A stretch of DNA of 64,000 nucleotides. It comes from Sphingomonas naphthae (GTDB lineage Bacteria > Pseudomonadota > Alphaproteobacteria > Sphingomonadales > Sphingomonadaceae). Location: assembly GCF_028607085.1 (NCBI RefSeq), contig NZ_CP117411.1, forward strand, positions 930,001 to 994,000, given 5' to 3'. The first letter of the stretch is position 1, and each line of letters starts with the position of its first letter. The notes under the pieces were generated by a model. That model was not told the origin of the DNA, ran no database searches, and saw only the letters and a program-made list of their open reading frames with translations. The translations under genes were made by a program, and so were the position numbers. Below, one piece after another: positions 8,049 through 17,551 of this stretch.

Positions 8049-9733
8049 CGCTGCCTCCATCCCATGCGGATTATGTGATCGTGGGCGGTGGCTCCGCCGG
8101 CTGTGTCCTCGCCAGCCGCCTCTCCGAAGATCCGGCCAGCACCGTTATCCTGATCGAAGCGGGTGGCGACCATGCGCCCGGCGAGGAGCCGGCCGACATC
8201 GCCGACAGCTTCCCGCGAGCGGCGACGCCCGCCTACATGTGGCCGGGTCTGGTGGCCACTCGCGACGACGGTATCGCTCCACGCCCGTTCGAACAGGCCC
8301 GCGTGATCGGCGGCGGATCGAGCATCATGGGCATGCTGGCGCTGCGCGGGCTACCCGGCGATTATGAGGCCTGGGCCGATGCCGGTGCAGCCGGCTGGGG
8401 CTGGGCCGACGTGTTGCCTTGGTTCCGCAAGCTGGAACGCGATCAGGATTTCGGCGGCCCGCTACATGGATCGGGCGGACCGGTGCTGATCCGTCGGCAT
8501 AGGCCCGCTGACTGGCCGCCTTTCTGTCGTGCAATGGAGGCGGTCCTCAACCAGGACGGTCTGCCGACCATCGCCGATCTCAACGGTGAGACGCACGATG
8601 GGGTTGGCTCGGTGCCGATGACCAACAGCCCTGCGCGACGGGTGTCCGCCGCATCCGCCTATCTCACGCCGCAGGTTCGCGCCCGGCCTAACCTTCACAT
8701 ACTGGCGGATCAGGCGGTGACGCAGGTTCGGTTCGATGGTCGTCGGGCGGTGGGCGTCCGTATCGGCCGGGGCGATGCTGCCCGCACCATCGATGCGGGC
8801 GAGACGATCGTCAGTGCCGGGGCGATCCACTCGCCCGCCTTGCTGATGGCTTCGGGGGTCGGCCCGGCTGGTTTCGTCGTCGAACGGCGAGGGGTCGGCC
8901 AGAATCTCCAGAACCACCCGGCCTTGGCAGTCTCCGTCGTTCTGTCGTCCGCTGCCCGGCAGGAAGCGGCGATCCGTCCGGCGTTTCAGAATTGCGTCCG
9001 GTACAGCTCGGGCCGTGACGATTGCGCGCCGGGCGATCTTTTCATGACGATCCTCAACAAGACCGGCCTGCATCCCGTCGGGGCGCGGATCGGCGCGCTG
9101 ATGCTCTCGGTTTATAAGAGTTACAGCCGAGGCTGGGTACGGCCGAACCCGGCCGATCCGCTCGGGCCACCCCAATTCTCCTTCAACCTTCTTTCCGATC
9201 CGCGTGACTTCGCGCGGCAGGTGGCCGCGCTGCGGCAGGCCCTGTCGTGGCTGGATCAGCCAGCCGTGAAGCGTGTCGCGAGCGATCCTTTCATCCCGAG
9301 CAACATGGCCCTGATCCGCCGTCTCGCTCGAGACGATGCGATGAGCCGGACGATGGGCCACGCCGCATCCGCGCTCTTTTCGCTGCCCGGCCCCATGCGC
9401 CGCGCCCTCGTCCGACGGGGCGGTGTGTCTTTGGCTGGATTGGCGGGCGATGAGGCGGCGCTGGGCGATATCGTTCGCCGACACAGCGTGCCCACGGGGC
9501 ATGTCGTGGGAACCTGCCGTATCGGTCGGGAGGATGATGCCGACGCGGTCGTCGATATCGAATGCCGTGTGATCGGCGTGGACGGCCTTCGGGTCGTCGA
9601 CGCTTCCGTGATGCCCTCCATCGTGCGGGCAAACACCAATATCCCCGTCATCATGATCGCCGAGCGCATGGCGGACCGCATCCGCGCCGATCGGCGCGCC
9701 CGGCCGCAACCCGCGATGGAGACCGCACAGTGA
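8045..9733 (+). CDS. GMC-family FAD-dependent oxidoreductase
   Basis: The 562-residue product carries the GMC hallmarks: an N-terminal FAD dinucleotide fold VIVGGGSAGCVLASRLSED, the GGGSSIMGM signature near residue 97, the second signature GAIHSPALLMASGVGP, and the C-terminal catalytic region HSVPTGHVVGTCRIG followed by VVDASVMPSIVRANTN. GMC enzymes oxidise primary or secondary alcohols with FAD. ATG 8045 overlaps the stop of the SDR, and the GTG of the following transporter overlaps its stop, so the block is translationally coupled. Confidence 0.92.
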   Translation: MTLPPSHADYVIVGGGSAGCVLASRLSEDPASTVILIEAGGDHAPGEEPADIADSFPRAATPAYMWPGLVATRDDGIAPRPFEQARVIGGGSSIMGMLALRGLPGDYEAWADAGAAGWGWADVLPWFRKLERDQDFGGPLHGSGGPVLIRRHRPADWPPFCRAMEAVLNQDGLPTIADLNGETHDGVGSVPMTNSPARRVSAASAYLTPQVRARPNLHILADQAVTQVRFDGRRAVGVRIGRGDAARTIDAGETIVSAGAIHSPALLMASGVGPAGFVVERRGVGQNLQNHPALAVSVVLSSAARQEAAIRPAFQNCVRYSSGRDDCAPGDLFMTILNKTGLHPVGARIGALMLSVYKSYSRGWVRPNPADPLGPPQFSFNLLSDPRDFARQVAALRQALSWLDQPAVKRVASDPFIPSNMALIRRLARDDAMSRTMGHAASALFSLPGPMRRALVRRGGVSLAGLAGDEAALGDIVRRHSVPTGHVVGTCRIGREDDADAVVDIECRVIGVDGLRVVDASVMPSIVRANTNIPVIMIAERMADRIRADRRARPQPAMETAQ

Positions 9734-10734
9734 AAATCGATGGTTTCCTGATCGCGATGGCATCGGCCATCGTGTTGGCGTTGCTGTTCCCTTGGGTCGG
9801 CATGGACGATGGTCCTGTCCATCTGGGCATCCTCACGACGATCGGCATTGCGGGGGTGTTCTTCCTGCATGGCGCCAATCTGGCGCCCAAGGCGCTGCGT
9901 GACGGGGCTCTGCACTGGCGGCTGCACCTGCTGGTGCAGGGGACGACCTTCCTCTTTTTCCCGCTGATCGGCGCAGCGCTCTATTTCGCCAGCGAAGGCT
10001 GGTTGCCGGACGGCCTGCGCCTCGGCTTCTTCTATCTGGGGGCTCTGTCATCGACGATCTCTTCGTCCGTCGCGATGACGGCCATGGCGCGCGGTAACGT
10101 GGCGGTGGCGGTATTCAACGCGACGTTGTCCGGCTTGATCGGAATGGTCGCCACGCCGCTGCTGGTGAGACTGGTCAGTACGGTCGGCGCGGGCGGCCCG
10201 GCTGTGGGGGAGGCGATCCTCGATATCCTCAAGACGCTTCTGCTGCCCTTCGCGCTGGGGCAGGCGTGCCGACCGCTGATCGGCGCCTTCCTCCATCGCC
10301 ACAAGAAGGTCGTATCGACCCTGGATCGTGGCGTGATCGTGCTAATCGTCTTCGGCTCCTTCGCAGAATCGACCGCCTCGGGCCTCTGGCGCCAGTTCTC
10401 TCCCCAGAGTTTTCTGATCGTCACCGGGCTTGCAGCCGGAATGCTGGCGCTCGCGCTGTTCTTTACGATTAGCATCAGCCGTCTGTTGAAGCTCGACACG
10501 GCGGACGAGGCGGCGGCGGTTTTCTGCGGATCGAAGAAGAGCCTGGCGAACGGCGCGCCCATCGCCAAAATCCTGTTCGCGGGCAATCCGGCGATCGGCA
10601 TGATCGTGCTTCCGGTGCTGCTCTATCACCAGATCCAGCTGATCGTGTGCGCCAGCCTGGCGCGCCGTTACGCGTTACACATCCAGCGCTTGGCGCCGCT
10701 GTCGGAGCCCTCGGAAAGCGCATTTCAATCGTAA
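9730..10734 (+). CDS. SBF-like (bile acid:sodium symporter family) transporter
   Basis: The 334-residue hydrophobic protein has about ten membrane segments and matches the SBF-like (YfeH-type) family: FFLHGANLAPKALRDG near residue 38, FFYLGALSSTISSSVAMT near 99 and AVFCGSKKSLANGAPIAKILF near 255. GTG 9730 overlaps the stop of the GMC gene (GTGA). Such carriers move organic anions with sodium, so uptake or export of a pathway acid is likely. It is the last gene of the coupled series starting at 6247; the next gene has its own promoter region. Confidence 0.85.
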   Translation: MKIDGFLIAMASAIVLALLFPWVGMDDGPVHLGILTTIGIAGVFFLHGANLAPKALRDGALHWRLHLLVQGTTFLFFPLIGAALYFASEGWLPDGLRLGFFYLGALSSTISSSVAMTAMARGNVAVAVFNATLSGLIGMVATPLLVRLVSTVGAGGPAVGEAILDILKTLLLPFALGQACRPLIGAFLHRHKKVVSTLDRGVIVLIVFGSFAESTASGLWRQFSPQSFLIVTGLAAGMLALALFFTISISRLLKLDTADEAAAVFCGSKKSLANGAPIAKILFAGNPAIGMIVLPVLLYHQIQLIVCASLARRYALHIQRLAPLSEPSESAFQS

Positions 10735-10753
10735 TTATGATAGCAAAATATAT

Positions 10754-10767
10754 TGCATCATAGTGCA
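10754..10767. promoter_or_regulatory. TGCA-N6-TGCA box, candidate BoxR/BzdR-type operator
   Basis: TGCA (10754-10757) and TGCA (10764-10767) are spaced by 6 bases, the arrangement described for BzdR operators. The box lies in an AT-rich stretch with TATATT at 10749-10754, 53 bases before the MFS start. A related box with the same spacing (TGCA-N6-TACA) lies before the BoxR/BzdR-type regulator gene at 20185. The control link is inference. Confidence 0.55.
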
Positions 10768-10819
10768 TGTAAGCGTAATTACAGAATCAGACGCCGGAGA
10801 GCGACCCGTGGAGAGCGAC

Positions 10820-12175
10820 ATGCCTCAAGGCCATTCCGTGGCAGATATCATCGATGAAGCGCCGGTAGGTTGGCTACAGATCCGCACTTTCATCTTCTGC
10901 ATCCTGGTGTCGCTCCTGGACGGGTTCGACACCCAGTCGATCGCTTTCGTCGCTCCCTCCATCTCGACCGAATGGGGCTTGTCGAAACTGAGCTTCGGGT
11001 TCGTATTCTCCGCTACCTTGCTAGGTACGGTGATCGGCGCGGCGGTCTTCGGCGTGCTGGCCGATCGGGTGGGTCGCAAGCGGCTGGTACTGCTGAACAC
11101 GGTGATCTTCGGCCTGTTCACCGGTGCCTGCGCGTTCGCCCGCAATGTGGAGATGCTGCTGCTGTTCCGGCTGCTCGGCGGCATTGGGATGGGGGGCGTG
11201 ATCCCCAACATGATGGCGCTGGCATCGGAATATGCTCCTCGACGCAAGCGGGCCACCATCGTGACCTTCACATTGTGGGGGTTCCCCGCCGGGGCGGCCC
11301 TGGGTGGCCTGGCGGCGACCCCGCTGATCGCGCGGTTCGGTTGGGAGTCGGTGTTCGTCGCCGGCGCGATCGCGCCGTTGGTGCTGGCGGCCTTCCTGCT
11401 TCCGTACCTGCCGGAATCGCTACGCTTCCTGGAGCAGCGCGCCACCAATCGGCCAATGATCGTGCAGCTGCTTCGTCGCATCGATCCCGTTCGTGCCAGT
11501 GGGGCCGTGCTGGTCCCTGCGTCTGCGGAAGAGGCGCGCCAAGCCGGCGTCGGCATATTGTTCACCAAGGGGCTCGCGCTACCGACGGCCGTGATTTCGG
11601 CCGCCATGTTCCTCAGCCTGTTTCTCACCTACCTGCTGCTCAACTGGATCCCGCTACTGCTTGAGGCGGCCGGCATGTCGTTGGCCCAGGCCATCCTCGG
11701 CACCGTGGCCGTCAATCTCGGCGGCATCGCCGGCAGCTATCTGCTGGCCCGCGTGATCGATAATGTCGCGCAGCCGCTCTGGTATCTGATCGTGGGCTAT
11801 CTCGCGGCGGGCTGCGTGATTGCGTTGACCGGTCGGATGGTCGGATCGCCGGCCCTGGTGCTGATGACGCTGGCAGGCTGTGGCGTGTTCCTCATCGGCA
11901 CGCAGATGTCTCTCAGCGCCTATGCCGCGACGCGCTTCCCACCAGCGGTCCGTGGCCGCGCTGTCGGCTTCATACAGGCGGTTGGCCGGACCGGCTCGCT
12001 GATCGGTCCCGTGGTGGGCGGGGCGCTCCTCGGCTTCGGCGTGTCGCCAAAGGGCCTGTTCGCCCTGGGCTTCCTGCCTGCCGCGCTCGCGGCGTTGCTC
12101 CTCGTCATTCTGGCGGGCTCGGTCCGCCGCCACCTCATGTTCGGACAAGGAAGACCTCATGTCGCATACCCTTGA
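10820..12175 (+). CDS. MFS transporter, aromatic acid:H+ symporter type
   Basis: The 451-residue product has twelve predicted membrane segments. Its first segment carries LLDGFDTQSIAFVAPSI, the DGFD signature of the aromatic acid:H+ symporter group (PcaK, BenK, MhpT), followed by the loop motif GVLADRVGRKR and by LPESLRFL before the central loop. ATG 10820 is chosen because GGAGAG lies 4 bases upstream and because the alternative GTG 10763 lies within the TGCA-N6-TGCA box. It probably imports an aromatic or similar carboxylate. The next SDR gene overlaps its 3' end by 17 bases. Confidence 0.88.
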   Translation: MPQGHSVADIIDEAPVGWLQIRTFIFCILVSLLDGFDTQSIAFVAPSISTEWGLSKLSFGFVFSATLLGTVIGAAVFGVLADRVGRKRLVLLNTVIFGLFTGACAFARNVEMLLLFRLLGGIGMGGVIPNMMALASEYAPRRKRATIVTFTLWGFPAGAALGGLAATPLIARFGWESVFVAGAIAPLVLAAFLLPYLPESLRFLEQRATNRPMIVQLLRRIDPVRASGAVLVPASAEEARQAGVGILFTKGLALPTAVISAAMFLSLFLTYLLLNWIPLLLEAAGMSLAQAILGTVAVNLGGIAGSYLLARVIDNVAQPLWYLIVGYLAAGCVIALTGRMVGSPALVLMTLAGCGVFLIGTQMSLSAYAATRFPPAVRGRAVGFIQAVGRTGSLIGPVVGGALLGFGVSPKGLFALGFLPAALAALLLVILAGSVRRHLMFGQGRPHVAYP

Positions 12176-12914
12176 TGGCAAGGGCGCCATCGTAACCGGC
12201 GCGTCGCGCGGGATCGGTCGCGAGATCGCTATCAAACTCGCCGCGCAGGGGGCTCAGGTCGCCGTGAACTATCCCTTCGATCGCGAGGCAGCGGCGGCGG
12301 AGGAGGTTGTGAACGAGATCCGCGCAGCCGGCGGCATTGCCCAGGCGGTGAAGGCCGACGTGCGCGACATAGCACAGATCGAGGCGATGTTCGCCGAAGC
12401 CGCCGAAGCCTTTGGCGGGATCGATATCGTCGTGAGTAACGCCGGCGGCGATGCCGTGGTGAAGCCGGTCGTCGACGTAACCGAGGCCGAATATGATGCC
12501 GCGATGGCGCTTAACGCCCGCGCCAACTTCTTCGTGCTGCGGCAGGCGGCGCGGACCGTGAGGGACGGCGGGCGGATCGTGGTCATCGCCAGCAGCATGA
12601 CGGCACTCTGCTATCCGGGGTCCGCCATCTACGGCGGCGCCAAGGCGGCGGCCGAACATTATGCCCGCGTGCTTGCCAAGGAACTGGGACCGCGCGGCGT
12701 GACGGTCAACGCCGTGTCGCCGGGCTTCGTCGACACCGAAGCCACGCGGGCGGCCGGAAATGTCGAGGAACGCTACGAAATGGCGCTCAGGCAGACGCCG
12801 CTCGGCCGGATCGGCGAGGCGGACGACATCGCAGACGTCGTCGCTTTCGTTGCTGGCAGCGGCGCACGCTGGATAACCGGGCAGAATCTGCGGGTCGGCG
12901 GCGGCATCGTCTGA
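12159..12914 (+). CDS. short-chain dehydrogenase/reductase (SDR)
   Basis: The 251-residue classical SDR shows GASRGIG near residue 15, NAGG near 90, ASSM for the catalytic Ser and YGGAK for the Tyr-Lys pair, and a C-terminal GRIGEADDIADVVAF. It is the closest relative of the SDR at 7290 in this window: both have the same NARxxFFV stretch and VGGGI ending. It overlaps the MFS gene and is followed 17 bases later by a hydrolase gene, so it belongs to the MFS operon. Confidence 0.9.
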   Translation: MSHTLDGKGAIVTGASRGIGREIAIKLAAQGAQVAVNYPFDREAAAAEEVVNEIRAAGGIAQAVKADVRDIAQIEAMFAEAAEAFGGIDIVVSNAGGDAVVKPVVDVTEAEYDAAMALNARANFFVLRQAARTVRDGGRIVVIASSMTALCYPGSAIYGGAKAAAEHYARVLAKELGPRGVTVNAVSPGFVDTEATRAAGNVEERYEMALRQTPLGRIGEADDIADVVAFVAGSGARWITGQNLRVGGGIV

Positions 12915-12931
12915 ACAGAAGGGGGCGGAAA

Positions 12932-13705
12932 ATGACGCGAGTGGGTATCGGCGGCATCGAACTGACCGGTGCGGACGAAACGATCGTCGCGGGCGGTCTG
13001 TCGCTTCCCGTGCATGTCTACCGGCCTGAGCCGGGCGCGGAGCGGCCGTCGGCGGCGCTGATCCTGTGCCCCGGCGGGATCGGCACGGGGATGTTCGAGA
13101 TCATGGAATGGATCGCGGGGGCCGCGCGCGATGCCGGCATCTTCACGGTCACGACGAGCTGGCGCGCGCCTTCGCCGGAACATGACCCGGACGACGTCTC
13201 AATGGTGGTCGACTGGCTTCAGCAGCAGCCCGATGTGGATGGCGAGCGGATCGCGATCATGGGTATGTCGCGCGGTGGGAACGCCACCCTGCGGGCGGCG
13301 GCGCTCGATACGCGGCTCAAGCTCGTCGTCACGTTCGGCCCGGCCACGAATTTCGTGCAGCAGGCTGAGGGGACGGCGGTCTACGCGCCCGGCCGCCACC
13401 GGATGCTCGTCGATTGGCTCGGTGATCCGGTTGAGAAGCGGTCTTTCTACGAGAAGGTCCAGGCCATCGGATATGCGGACCGCATCAAACAACCCGTACT
13501 GATGGTCCATGGCCAGCACGACATGCATTCGCCGCCGGAGCAGTCGATCTGGATGAAGGAGGCGATCGAGGCCGCCGGCAACAGTGACGTCGATCTGCGG
13601 ATCGTGCCGATGATGGGCCATTATGGCGATGTCATCCCGAACAGTTACGGCTTCGATCAGCTTCGAGCGATCATCATCCCGTATCTTCAGCAAAGACTGA
13701 AGTAA
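12932..13705 (+). CDS. alpha/beta hydrolase, dienelactone-hydrolase/prolyl-oligopeptidase type
   Basis: The 257-residue product has the nucleophile elbow GMSRGG near residue 107, a VLMVHGQHDMHSPPEQS segment carrying the likely acid residue, and GHYGDV for the catalytic His. The PGGIGTGMFE stretch near 50 probably forms the oxyanion hole. The layout fits small dienelactone-hydrolase-like or acyl esterases rather than the two hydrolases at the start of the window. It lies 17 bases downstream of the SDR and 78 bases before the TonB receptor start. Confidence 0.82.
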   Translation: MTRVGIGGIELTGADETIVAGGLSLPVHVYRPEPGAERPSAALILCPGGIGTGMFEIMEWIAGAARDAGIFTVTTSWRAPSPEHDPDDVSMVVDWLQQQPDVDGERIAIMGMSRGGNATLRAAALDTRLKLVVTFGPATNFVQQAEGTAVYAPGRHRMLVDWLGDPVEKRSFYEKVQAIGYADRIKQPVLMVHGQHDMHSPPEQSIWMKEAIEAAGNSDVDLRIVPMMGHYGDVIPNSYGFDQLRAIIIPYLQQRLK

Positions 13706-13783
13706 TCGCGGCCCGAGCGGGCGCAACACTCAGTATCAAAGATGCCGCAGCCAAGAATGCGGCGCAATCAAGGGGAGAGATGT

Positions 13784-15907
13784 ATGACTAACAAGGCCAT
13801 GATGATGCTCGGCGCAACCGCGCTGGCGACGATGGTGTGCGCCGCACCGGCGCTGGCGCAGTCTCAACCTGCGGCGCCAGCGGTGCCCGTCGCCAGCGAG
13901 CAGGCGACCGATGGCGACATCGTCGTCACCGCGTTGCGCCGTGACCAGCGTCTTCAGGAAGCGCCGGCCGCCGTTTCGGTCGTCACGTCCGAGACCATCC
14001 AGAACGCGGGCGTGCAATCGCTCAACGACGTCGGCAAACTGGTGCCCAGCCTGCGTTTCGAGGCGGGATTGCGCCCGGGCGTACCCAGCATTGCGCTGCG
14101 GGGCATCGCGGCGGTCCAAGGGGGCGATGCGCCCTTCTCGCTCATCGTCGATGGCGTGCAGGTGCCGTTCCTGGAGCTGGTCAATCAGGATCTGCTCGAT
14201 ATCGCGAGCGTCGAGCTGCTGAAGGGGCCGCAGGGCGCGCTATACGGACGCGGCGCCATCGCGGGTGCGCTCATCATCAACACGCAGGCACCCGGTGACG
14301 AATTTCGCGGATCGCTCAAGCTGTCGGCTGAGGGCGGCGGGGATTATCGCGGAGCGGCCACGGTCTCCGGCCCGCTGATCGACGGCGTGCTCTCCGCCAA
14401 GGTGACCGGGTCCTATCGCAAGCGCGACGGCATGATCTACATCCGCACGCTCGATCGGGACGGCGATTATGCCGATGACGGCACGTTGCGCGGGCAACTC
14501 CACTTCACGCCGGGCGCCGACACGGCGATCGACCTGATTGGATCCTATACCAAGGCCAAGGACGGCTGGGCCTTGTTCGCGCAGATCCCGGTCGGCGTGC
14601 CCGGCGCCATCAAGGATTTCGACACCTACAAGCCCAACCAGAACGTGAAGCCCGTGACGCGGCGGACGCTGTGGAACACGGCACTGAAGATCAACCAGAA
14701 GGTCGGCATCGGCACCATCACGTCGGTGACGCAATATGCCTATGCCCTGGCACGCAATTTCAACGACTTCGACTATTCGCCCGTACCCGGTCGGGTGAAT
14801 ACCAATCCGATCAAGGATACGGCCTTCAACCAGGATCTGCGCTTCAGTTCGACGCTGGATGGCGCCTTCAACTTCATCGTCGGCGCTTTCTATCAGAAGC
14901 GCATCGGCCATAACGACGTCAATATCCGGCCCGATCCGGCGGCGGTGCCGCCGCTGCTGCCGAGCCAGACGACCCTCCAGCACCTGACCAGCGAGGCGTG
15001 GGCCGGTTATGGTCAGGCCAACCTAGAGCTGGGCGCGTGGAGCCTGACGGCGGCTGTCCGCTACGATGAAGACAAGCGGTTCGACGAGCTAACGAACGTG
15101 CCCGGCAGCGGCGTGAGTAATACCTTTAGTGCCTGGCAGCCGTCCGCGACCGTCAAGTATCAATTCTCTCCCGACTTCATGGCTTATGGCACTGTCGGGC
15201 GCGGTTTCCGCAGTGGAGGCTTCAACGCGCAGAACCTTGTGATCCCGGCAATTGGGGCGCAGCGCATCTATCCCAAGGAAATGTCCACCAGTTACGAAGC
15301 CGGCTTCAAGTCGCAGGCGTTCAACCGGCGGCTAACGTTCAACGTCGCGGCCTTCCTCACCAATTTCGAGAATTCGCAGTTCCAGCAAACGCTCGTCGTT
15401 CCGGTGCCCGCGCGTTTCATCACGTCGATTCCGAAGGTTCGGGTGAAAGGGCTGGAGGCCGATATTGTGCTGCGCCCCGTCGCGGACGTAACGATCACCG
15501 GGGCGGTCTCGATCACCCATGCCAGAATTCGCGATTTCAACGGCACCGCGCTCTACGTCGGCAATCAGCCCCCGAACGTCTATTCGGACAATGAGCAGCT
15601 CAGCATCCAGTATAATCCCGAGGTGATGGACGGATATCGGGCGCTGTTCCGCCTCGATGGCAACCGGCGAGGCAAGATCTCGTACGATCTGACCGAACAA
15701 TTCACCTTCCAGCCGGCGGCCTTCCTTGATGCCCGCGTCGGCGTGGAGGCGGATCGCTGGACGCTCGCGGTGTATGGCAAGAACCTGACCAGCAAGCGCG
15801 CACCCGATTTCTTCTCGCCGCTCGCCTTCCGCGTTGCGAGCGCGCGACTGGAAAATCTGTCGTTCCGCGCCGGCGTCGAGCTGAGCGTGAAGTTCGGGGC
15901 GCGTTGA
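13784..15907 (+). CDS. TonB-dependent outer-membrane receptor
   Basis: The 707-residue product starts with a signal peptide (cleavage expected after APALA near residue 25), then a TonB-box region DGDIVVTALRRD, a plug domain (NAGVQSLNDVGKLVPSL, LKGPQGALYGRGAIAGA) and a 22-strand type barrel ending in an aromatic-poor SVKFGAR. ATG 13784 is supported by GGGGAGAG 4 bases upstream. In sphingomonads such receptors often serve uptake of catabolic substrates rather than siderophores, and the catabolic neighbours favour that here. The downstream SDR starts 6 bases after its stop. Confidence 0.92.
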   Translation: MTNKAMMMLGATALATMVCAAPALAQSQPAAPAVPVASEQATDGDIVVTALRRDQRLQEAPAAVSVVTSETIQNAGVQSLNDVGKLVPSLRFEAGLRPGVPSIALRGIAAVQGGDAPFSLIVDGVQVPFLELVNQDLLDIASVELLKGPQGALYGRGAIAGALIINTQAPGDEFRGSLKLSAEGGGDYRGAATVSGPLIDGVLSAKVTGSYRKRDGMIYIRTLDRDGDYADDGTLRGQLHFTPGADTAIDLIGSYTKAKDGWALFAQIPVGVPGAIKDFDTYKPNQNVKPVTRRTLWNTALKINQKVGIGTITSVTQYAYALARNFNDFDYSPVPGRVNTNPIKDTAFNQDLRFSSTLDGAFNFIVGAFYQKRIGHNDVNIRPDPAAVPPLLPSQTTLQHLTSEAWAGYGQANLELGAWSLTAAVRYDEDKRFDELTNVPGSGVSNTFSAWQPSATVKYQFSPDFMAYGTVGRGFRSGGFNAQNLVIPAIGAQRIYPKEMSTSYEAGFKSQAFNRRLTFNVAAFLTNFENSQFQQTLVVPVPARFITSIPKVRVKGLEADIVLRPVADVTITGAVSITHARIRDFNGTALYVGNQPPNVYSDNEQLSIQYNPEVMDGYRALFRLDGNRRGKISYDLTEQFTFQPAAFLDARVGVEADRWTLAVYGKNLTSKRAPDFFSPLAFRVASARLENLSFRAGVELSVKFGAR

Positions 15908-15913
15908 TCCGGC

Positions 15914-16759
15914 ATGGCGATCACCGATCTCCTGAAAGGGCAGACCGCCATCGTCACCGGGGCAGCGCGCGGCATCGGGCGAGGGATAGCGACGCTGTTC
16001 CTCGCCCAGGGGGCTTGTGTGGTGACGGCGGACATCGACGCTATCGCCGATTTCGACGGCGCGGACGGCCGTGTCCTGAAGGTCGCGGCGGATGTGTCGC
16101 GTGACGGCGACGTCGCGGCGACGGTTCGGGCGGCGGTCGATCATTTCGGCGGGCTCGACTGTATCGTGAACAATGCGGCGCGGCCGGGACCGATCGAGGG
16201 TATCGCCGATCTGGCGGCAGAGGCGTTCGAGGCGACCATCGCGCTCGTGCTAGGCAGCGTCTACTCGGGAATCCGCCATGCCGTGCCGGTGATGCGCGCG
16301 CAGGGCAGGGGCGGCTCGATCGTCAATATCGGGTCGACGTCGGCGCTCGTCGCTTCATCCGTGCTCCAGCCCTATGGCGCGGCCAAGGCGGGGGTATCGA
16401 TGCTGACCCGATCGACTGCGGTCGAGCTGGCGGCGGATCGCATCCGGGTCAATTGCCTCTGCCCCGGCGGAATCGCGACCGCGCTCTACGGCCTGTCGGC
16501 GGGCCTCGATCCCGAGGCGGCCGCATCGCGGATCGATGTCGTGGCCGGTAATCTGGCCGCGCAACTTCCTCTGGGGCGCGCCGGTACGCCCGAGGACGTT
16601 GCCCATGCCGCGCTGTTTCTGGCGAGCAGCCTGTCCACATTCGTGACCGGTCAGATCATCGCTGTCGATGGCGGCATGACCGCCGGTCGGCCGATGCCGC
16701 CGGGCGTCACCCCCGATCGCTTCTTCGGCCGCGTCGCCGGCATCGATCCTCAATCCTGA
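15914..16759 (+). CDS. short-chain dehydrogenase/reductase (SDR)
   Basis: The 281-residue product is an SDR with GAARGIG near residue 16, NNAA near 91, catalytic Ser in NIGSTSALV, the YGAAK pair and a C-terminal TGQIIAVDGGMT, followed by a 25-residue tail. Only 6 bases separate it from the TonB receptor stop, and the class II aldolase gene starts a few bases after it, so the three are co-transcribed. SDR plus class II aldolase suggests handling of a hydroxylated, aldol-cleavable intermediate. Confidence 0.9.
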   Translation: MAITDLLKGQTAIVTGAARGIGRGIATLFLAQGACVVTADIDAIADFDGADGRVLKVAADVSRDGDVAATVRAAVDHFGGLDCIVNNAARPGPIEGIADLAAEAFEATIALVLGSVYSGIRHAVPVMRAQGRGGSIVNIGSTSALVASSVLQPYGAAKAGVSMLTRSTAVELAADRIRVNCLCPGGIATALYGLSAGLDPEAAASRIDVVAGNLAAQLPLGRAGTPEDVAHAALFLASSLSTFVTGQIIAVDGGMTAGRPMPPGVTPDRFFGRVAGIDPQS

Positions 16760-16769
16760 CGTGGATATC

Positions 16770-17528
16770 ATGACAACAGCTGTACTCCCGCCGCTGCCGC
16801 CCATCGTCGATGAGGCAAGCGCACGCCTCCATCTGGCTGCACTGTACCGCCTGATCGATCGGCATTTCCCGTCGACCGACGGTGTTTACAATCATCTGAG
16901 CCTGAGGGTGCCGGGCCATCCGGATTTGTTCCTGATGAAACGTCATGAGCTTCTGTACGAAGAGGTGACCGCGTCGAACCTTGCGGTCGCCGATATGACG
17001 AAGCCCTTCGATCCGAATTGGCAGGTCAACGGGCCGGGCTTCGTGCTGCACGGGGCGATCCTGCTCGCCCGGCCGGACGTGAATTGCGTGGTTCATATCC
17101 ATAGCTCGGTGGGTCTGGCGATGGCGGCCCATGGATCCGGCTTGCGCATGCTGTCGCAGAACGCCCTGCGCTTTCACAACCGCATCGGCTATCACGATTA
17201 CGAGGGCATCACGGAGGACGCCGGTGAGGGCCCACGGATCGCAACGGCGCTCGGCGCCGATGGGATCGCGGTCGTGCTGCGCAATCATGGCTTGGCGATC
17301 GTCGGCAACACGCCGCGCGACGGCTTTGAACGGACGAGAGACCTGCTGATCGCGTGCGAGACGCAGCTCATGCTGGAGGCAACCGGGGCCCCGATGATCG
17401 AAGTGCCGGAAATGGTGCGGGAGAAGGTCGCGCGTCAGTATGTTGCGCATGATGCGGGGCGGGGCGGGGCCGACTGGCCGGCCTGGGTCCGCCACATCGA
17501 CCGGCTCGATCCCGGTTATCGCGACTGA
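16770..17528 (+). CDS. class II aldolase/adducin family protein
   Basis: The 252-residue product matches the class II aldolase/adducin head domain: VYNHLSLRVPG near residue 40, the metal-binding pair in VVHIHSSVGLAMAAHG near 110, and RNHGLAIVG carrying the third His. Family members are Zn-dependent aldolases or decarboxylases. The start is uncertain between GTG 16761 and ATG 16770; neither has a strong ribosome site. It is convergent with the GntR regulator, only 23 bases apart. Confidence 0.85.
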   Translation: MTTAVLPPLPPIVDEASARLHLAALYRLIDRHFPSTDGVYNHLSLRVPGHPDLFLMKRHELLYEEVTASNLAVADMTKPFDPNWQVNGPGFVLHGAILLARPDVNCVVHIHSSVGLAMAAHGSGLRMLSQNALRFHNRIGYHDYEGITEDAGEGPRIATALGADGIAVVLRNHGLAIVGNTPRDGFERTRDLLIACETQLMLEATGAPMIEVPEMVREKVARQYVAHDAGRGGADWPAWVRHIDRLDPGYRD

Positions 17529-17551
17529 CGTGCGGCGCCGGGCACCATCAC

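Noticed and set aside
10763-10819. GTG 10763 as start of the MFS gene
   Set aside because: It lies within the TGCA-N6-TGCA box and has no ribosome site, while ATG 10820 has GGAGAG 4 bases upstream.
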